From Azospirillum rugosum (lineage in GTDB: Bacteria; Pseudomonadota; Alphaproteobacteria; Azospirillales; Azospirillaceae), in NCBI RefSeq assembly GCF_017876155.1, contig NZ_JAGINP010000005.1:62001-126000 (forward strand): a stretch of 64,000 nucleotides of DNA, in the 5' to 3' direction. This document shows, in pieces, positions 61,488-64,000 of this stretch; positions within the stretch are counted from its first letter, which is position 1, and every line of letters starts with the position of its first letter. The position numbers and the translations under genes were made by a program. The notes beneath the pieces were generated by a model. That model did not search any database. It was not told the DNA's origin and saw nothing but the letters and a program-made list of their open reading frames with translations.

Positions 61488-64000
61488 AGGACATCCTGAA
61501 CGAACGCCTGCGCCGACGCGCCGAACAGGCGCTCAATTCCGGGGGCTTCGAGGGGGCAGAAATCTCGGCCACCACCCTGAAGGAGGTCGTGCACGAGCTG
61601 TACGTCCACCAGGCCGAACTGGAAATCCAGAACGAGGAGCTGCGCACCGCCCAGCAGGCGCTTGAGGCGTCGCGCATCCAGTATCTCCAGCTCTTCCAGT
61701 CGGTCCCGCTGGCCTGCTTCACGGTCAACGCCGCGGGCATCGTCGGCGAGGCGAACGCCGCCGCCGAGCGCCAGTTCGGGCTGCCGCTGCGCCGCCTGAA
61801 GGGCCGGCCGCTGACCCTGATGGTCGACTCATTGGACCATGGCCGCCTGTTCACCGCGCTCAGCCGCCTGCGCGAGACCGGGCAATGGACCCGCCAGGAG
61901 TATGTCTACGTCGGCGCGCGGAGCCTGATCGACGGGCTGACCGACGCGCGCATGGTGGCGCTGGAGGACGGCGACAAGGGCGACGTTCTGATCACCGTCA
62001 CCGACGTGACGGAGCGCAACGCCTGGGTCGGCGAGCTTCAGGCCGCCCGCGACGAGGCGGAACGCGCCCGCGCCGCCTACCACCACATCCTGCACGCGGT
62101 CGCCGACGGCATCCTGGGGCTGGACGCCGAGGGGGTGATCACCTTCGTCAACAGCGCGGCCCAGTCGATGACAGGCTTCGATCCCACCGACCTGGTGGGG
62201 TTGCGCTTCGCCTCGCTGCTCGACAGCGCGAACGCGGACAGCTCGGACGCCGCGACGTCGGTGGCGCTGGCGCTGTCGGACGGCACCGTCCGCCAAGTGC
62301 CGGACAGCCGGATGCGCCGCCGCGGCGGGGGGTCCTTCACCGCGGAGCTGACCGTCTCCCCCATCATGCAGCACCGGCGAATCAGCGGCGCCGTCGTCGC
62401 CTTCCGCGACGTGACCGCCCGCCGCGCCGCCGAGGAGGCGCTGGCGACCAGCGAGCGGCGCCACCGCACGCTGGTGCAGTCGCTGAACGAAGGGCTGGTC
62501 ATGCGCTCGGCCGACGGCACGGTCCAGGTCGCCAACGGCATGGCGGAGCGGCTGATGTCCAGCCCGGCGGGCGTCCTGCTCGACCCGCGCGCCCAGCCCT
62601 TCAACACGCGCACGCTGGGCGACCGGGCGACGACGGCGGGCGGGCGGCGCTTCATCGGCGCCGATGGCGTCCGGTTGGCCGGGCTGCCGCCCGCCGCCCA
62701 GGCGGTGGCGACCGGCGAGCCCGTGGTGGAACAGATCGTCGGCATCGCGGAGGGCGAAGGAGCGGCCGCACCCACGCGCTGGCTGCGGGTGTCCAGCCAT
62801 CCCGTGCTGAACGGCGACGGCAAGGCCGAATCGGTGGTCACCAGCGTCTCCGACATTTCGGCCATCAAGTCGATGGAGCGCGACCTGAACGTCGCGCTGG
62901 ACGCCAAGGAGCGCTTCATGGCCGCGGCCAGCCACGACCTGCGCCAGCCGGCCCAGGCGCTGATGCTGCTGACCGGCCTGCTGCTGAAGGAACCGATCAA
63001 CGACGAGGCGCGGCGCATCGGCGTGCAGCTGCGCGACACCGTCCAGTCGCTGGGCACCCTGCTGGACTGCCTGCTCGACATCTCCAAGCTCGAAGCCGGG
63101 CTGGTCTCTCCCAGTGTGACGCCTGTGGACGTCGGCGCGATCATGGATCGGCTGCACGGGGAGTTCGCGACGGTGGCCGCCTCCGCCGGGCTGACCCTGC
63201 GCACGGTGCCCTCGCGGCTCACGCTGCGCACCGACGGCGGGCTGCTGGAGCGCGTGCTGCGCAACCTGCTGACCAACGCGATCCGCTACACGCAGCGGGG
63301 ACGCGTGCTGTTCGGCGTCCGGCGGCGCGGCAGCACGCTGCGCATCGAGGTGTGGGACACCGGCATCGGCATCGCCGAGAACCAGATTGACCGGATCTTC
63401 CAGGACTTCTACCAGGTCGGCAACGCCGCCCGCGACCGGCGGGAGGGGCTGGGCATGGGCCTGAGCATCGCCAAGCGCCTGATCCACATGCTGGGCGGCA
63501 GCATCGACGTGACCTCGCGCCTCGGCCAGGGGTCGTGCTTCGCGGTCACGCTGCCGCTGGCCATCGTTGCGGACGACCGGCCGGGCATCGGCGCCATCAC
63601 CGAGGAGGACATGGCGGGCGCCGCCGACGGCAATGGCGCCGAGGTGCTGCTGGTGGAGGACGACGCGGTCATCCGCATGGCCCTGTCGCTGATGCTGGAG
63701 GGCTGGGGCTACCGCGTCACGGACGCGGGCTCGGTCGCCGAGGCGCTGGACCTGCTGGACGGCACTATGGTGCCCGATCTGGTGCTGACCGACTATCGCC
63801 TGCCGGACGGCGGAACCGGGCTGATGCTGATGGACACGCTGCGCCGCCGCATGGGGCGCGACCTGCCCGGCGTGCTGCTGACGGGCGACACCTCCTCCGA
63901 CCGGCTGCGCGAGGCCGCCGGCGCCCAGTGCGCGCTGCTGCACAAGCCCATCCAGCCCCACGACCTGCGCCGCATCGTGAACGAAAGCCTGCGCAGCGCG
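61484..64000 (+). CDS. Hybrid sensor histidine kinase with PAS domains (runs off window)
   Basis: 839 codons are visible with no stop before the end. GTG 61484 overlaps the preceding gene by four bases and follows AAGGGGGC. Order: N-terminal helix region with a coiled coil (HELYVHQAELEIQNEELRTAQQAL), three PAS domains (about 70-195, 205-310 and 325-460), a HisKA dimerisation domain with phospho-His484 (AASHDLRQPAQAL), an ATPase domain (RNLLTNAIRYT, WDTGIGI, GLGMGLSIAKRL) and a receiver domain (about 720-839) with Asp770 (LVLTDYRLPDGG). No membrane helix is seen, so it is a cytoplasmic sensor probably working with the CheB-CheR fusion. Confidence 0.93.

Noticed and set aside
61829..63961. A 710-codon minus-strand open frame at the right end
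   Set aside because: Antisense of the hybrid kinase, which is open to the window end and carries all kinase motifs.

Overview
The window is a 64 kb piece of a GC-rich alphaproteobacterial chromosome, most likely Azospirillum or a close Rhodospirillales relative. This is inferred from the aa3 cytochrome oxidase cluster order (ctaC-ctaD-ctaB-coxF-like-ctaG-ctaE-DUF983-SURF1), the SURF1/thrC/M16 peptidase neighbourhood, an alphaproteobacterial RpoH, HisZ-PurA pairing, the very high GC and the dispersed palindromic repeats. No phage, insertion sequence, CRISPR array, rRNA or replication origin is visible.

Layout. 1-5.3 kb: end of a probable homoserine kinase gene, rnhA, a peroxiredoxin, a DsbD/ScsB-like disulfide reductase, yqgE, two small orphan genes and a GNAT acetyltransferase. 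5.3-8.0 kb: M16 peptidase and thrC. 8.0-12.3 kb: an apparently accessory islet between thrC and the cox operon, with a leaderless GH5 glycosidase, a Lys-rich protein whose C-terminal half looks like a eukaryotic RGS domain, and an M32 carboxypeptidase overlapping SURF1. 12.3-18.9 kb: cytochrome c oxidase structural and assembly genes, all on the minus strand. 19-31 kb: DUF3422 protein, tldD, a GcvR-like ACT protein, a CAP-domain protein whose C-terminal tail matches that of the GH5 enzyme, a YjbH-like exopolysaccharide protein, a repeat-rich secreted protein, DUF1328, an ECF sigma factor, a Sel1/SLT lytic transglycosylase with a puzzling 5' end, and two identical tRNA-Glu(CTC) genes. 31-44 kb: ltaE, DUF6476, rluD, rpoH, a membrane-anchored pseudokinase with a small membrane partner, hisZ-purA, a large uncharacterised protein and serC. 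43-49 kb: a BNR/sialidase-fold protein, a radical SAM/SPASM enzyme, a TPR O-GlcNAc-transferase-like protein and a YihY-family protein. 49-57 kb: fabI, an orphan protein, aroC, IalB-like, a repeat lipoprotein, a REC-Hpt-like protein, an AhpD-like protein and sppA. 57.4-58.4 kb: a compositionally different, gene-poor stretch with one small orphan gene. 58.4-64 kb: a CheB-CheR-PAS fusion overlapped by a hybrid histidine kinase that runs off the window.

Most of the window is core metabolism, respiration and protein quality control. The unusual material is (i) the RGS-like protein, (ii) a shared C-terminal tail on two otherwise unrelated leaderless secreted-type proteins, (iii) a degenerate kinase paired with a small membrane protein, and (iv) several families of intergenic palindromes. 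Starts were chosen by family length, Shine-Dalgarno spacing, signal peptides and 4-bp overlaps with the preceding gene.
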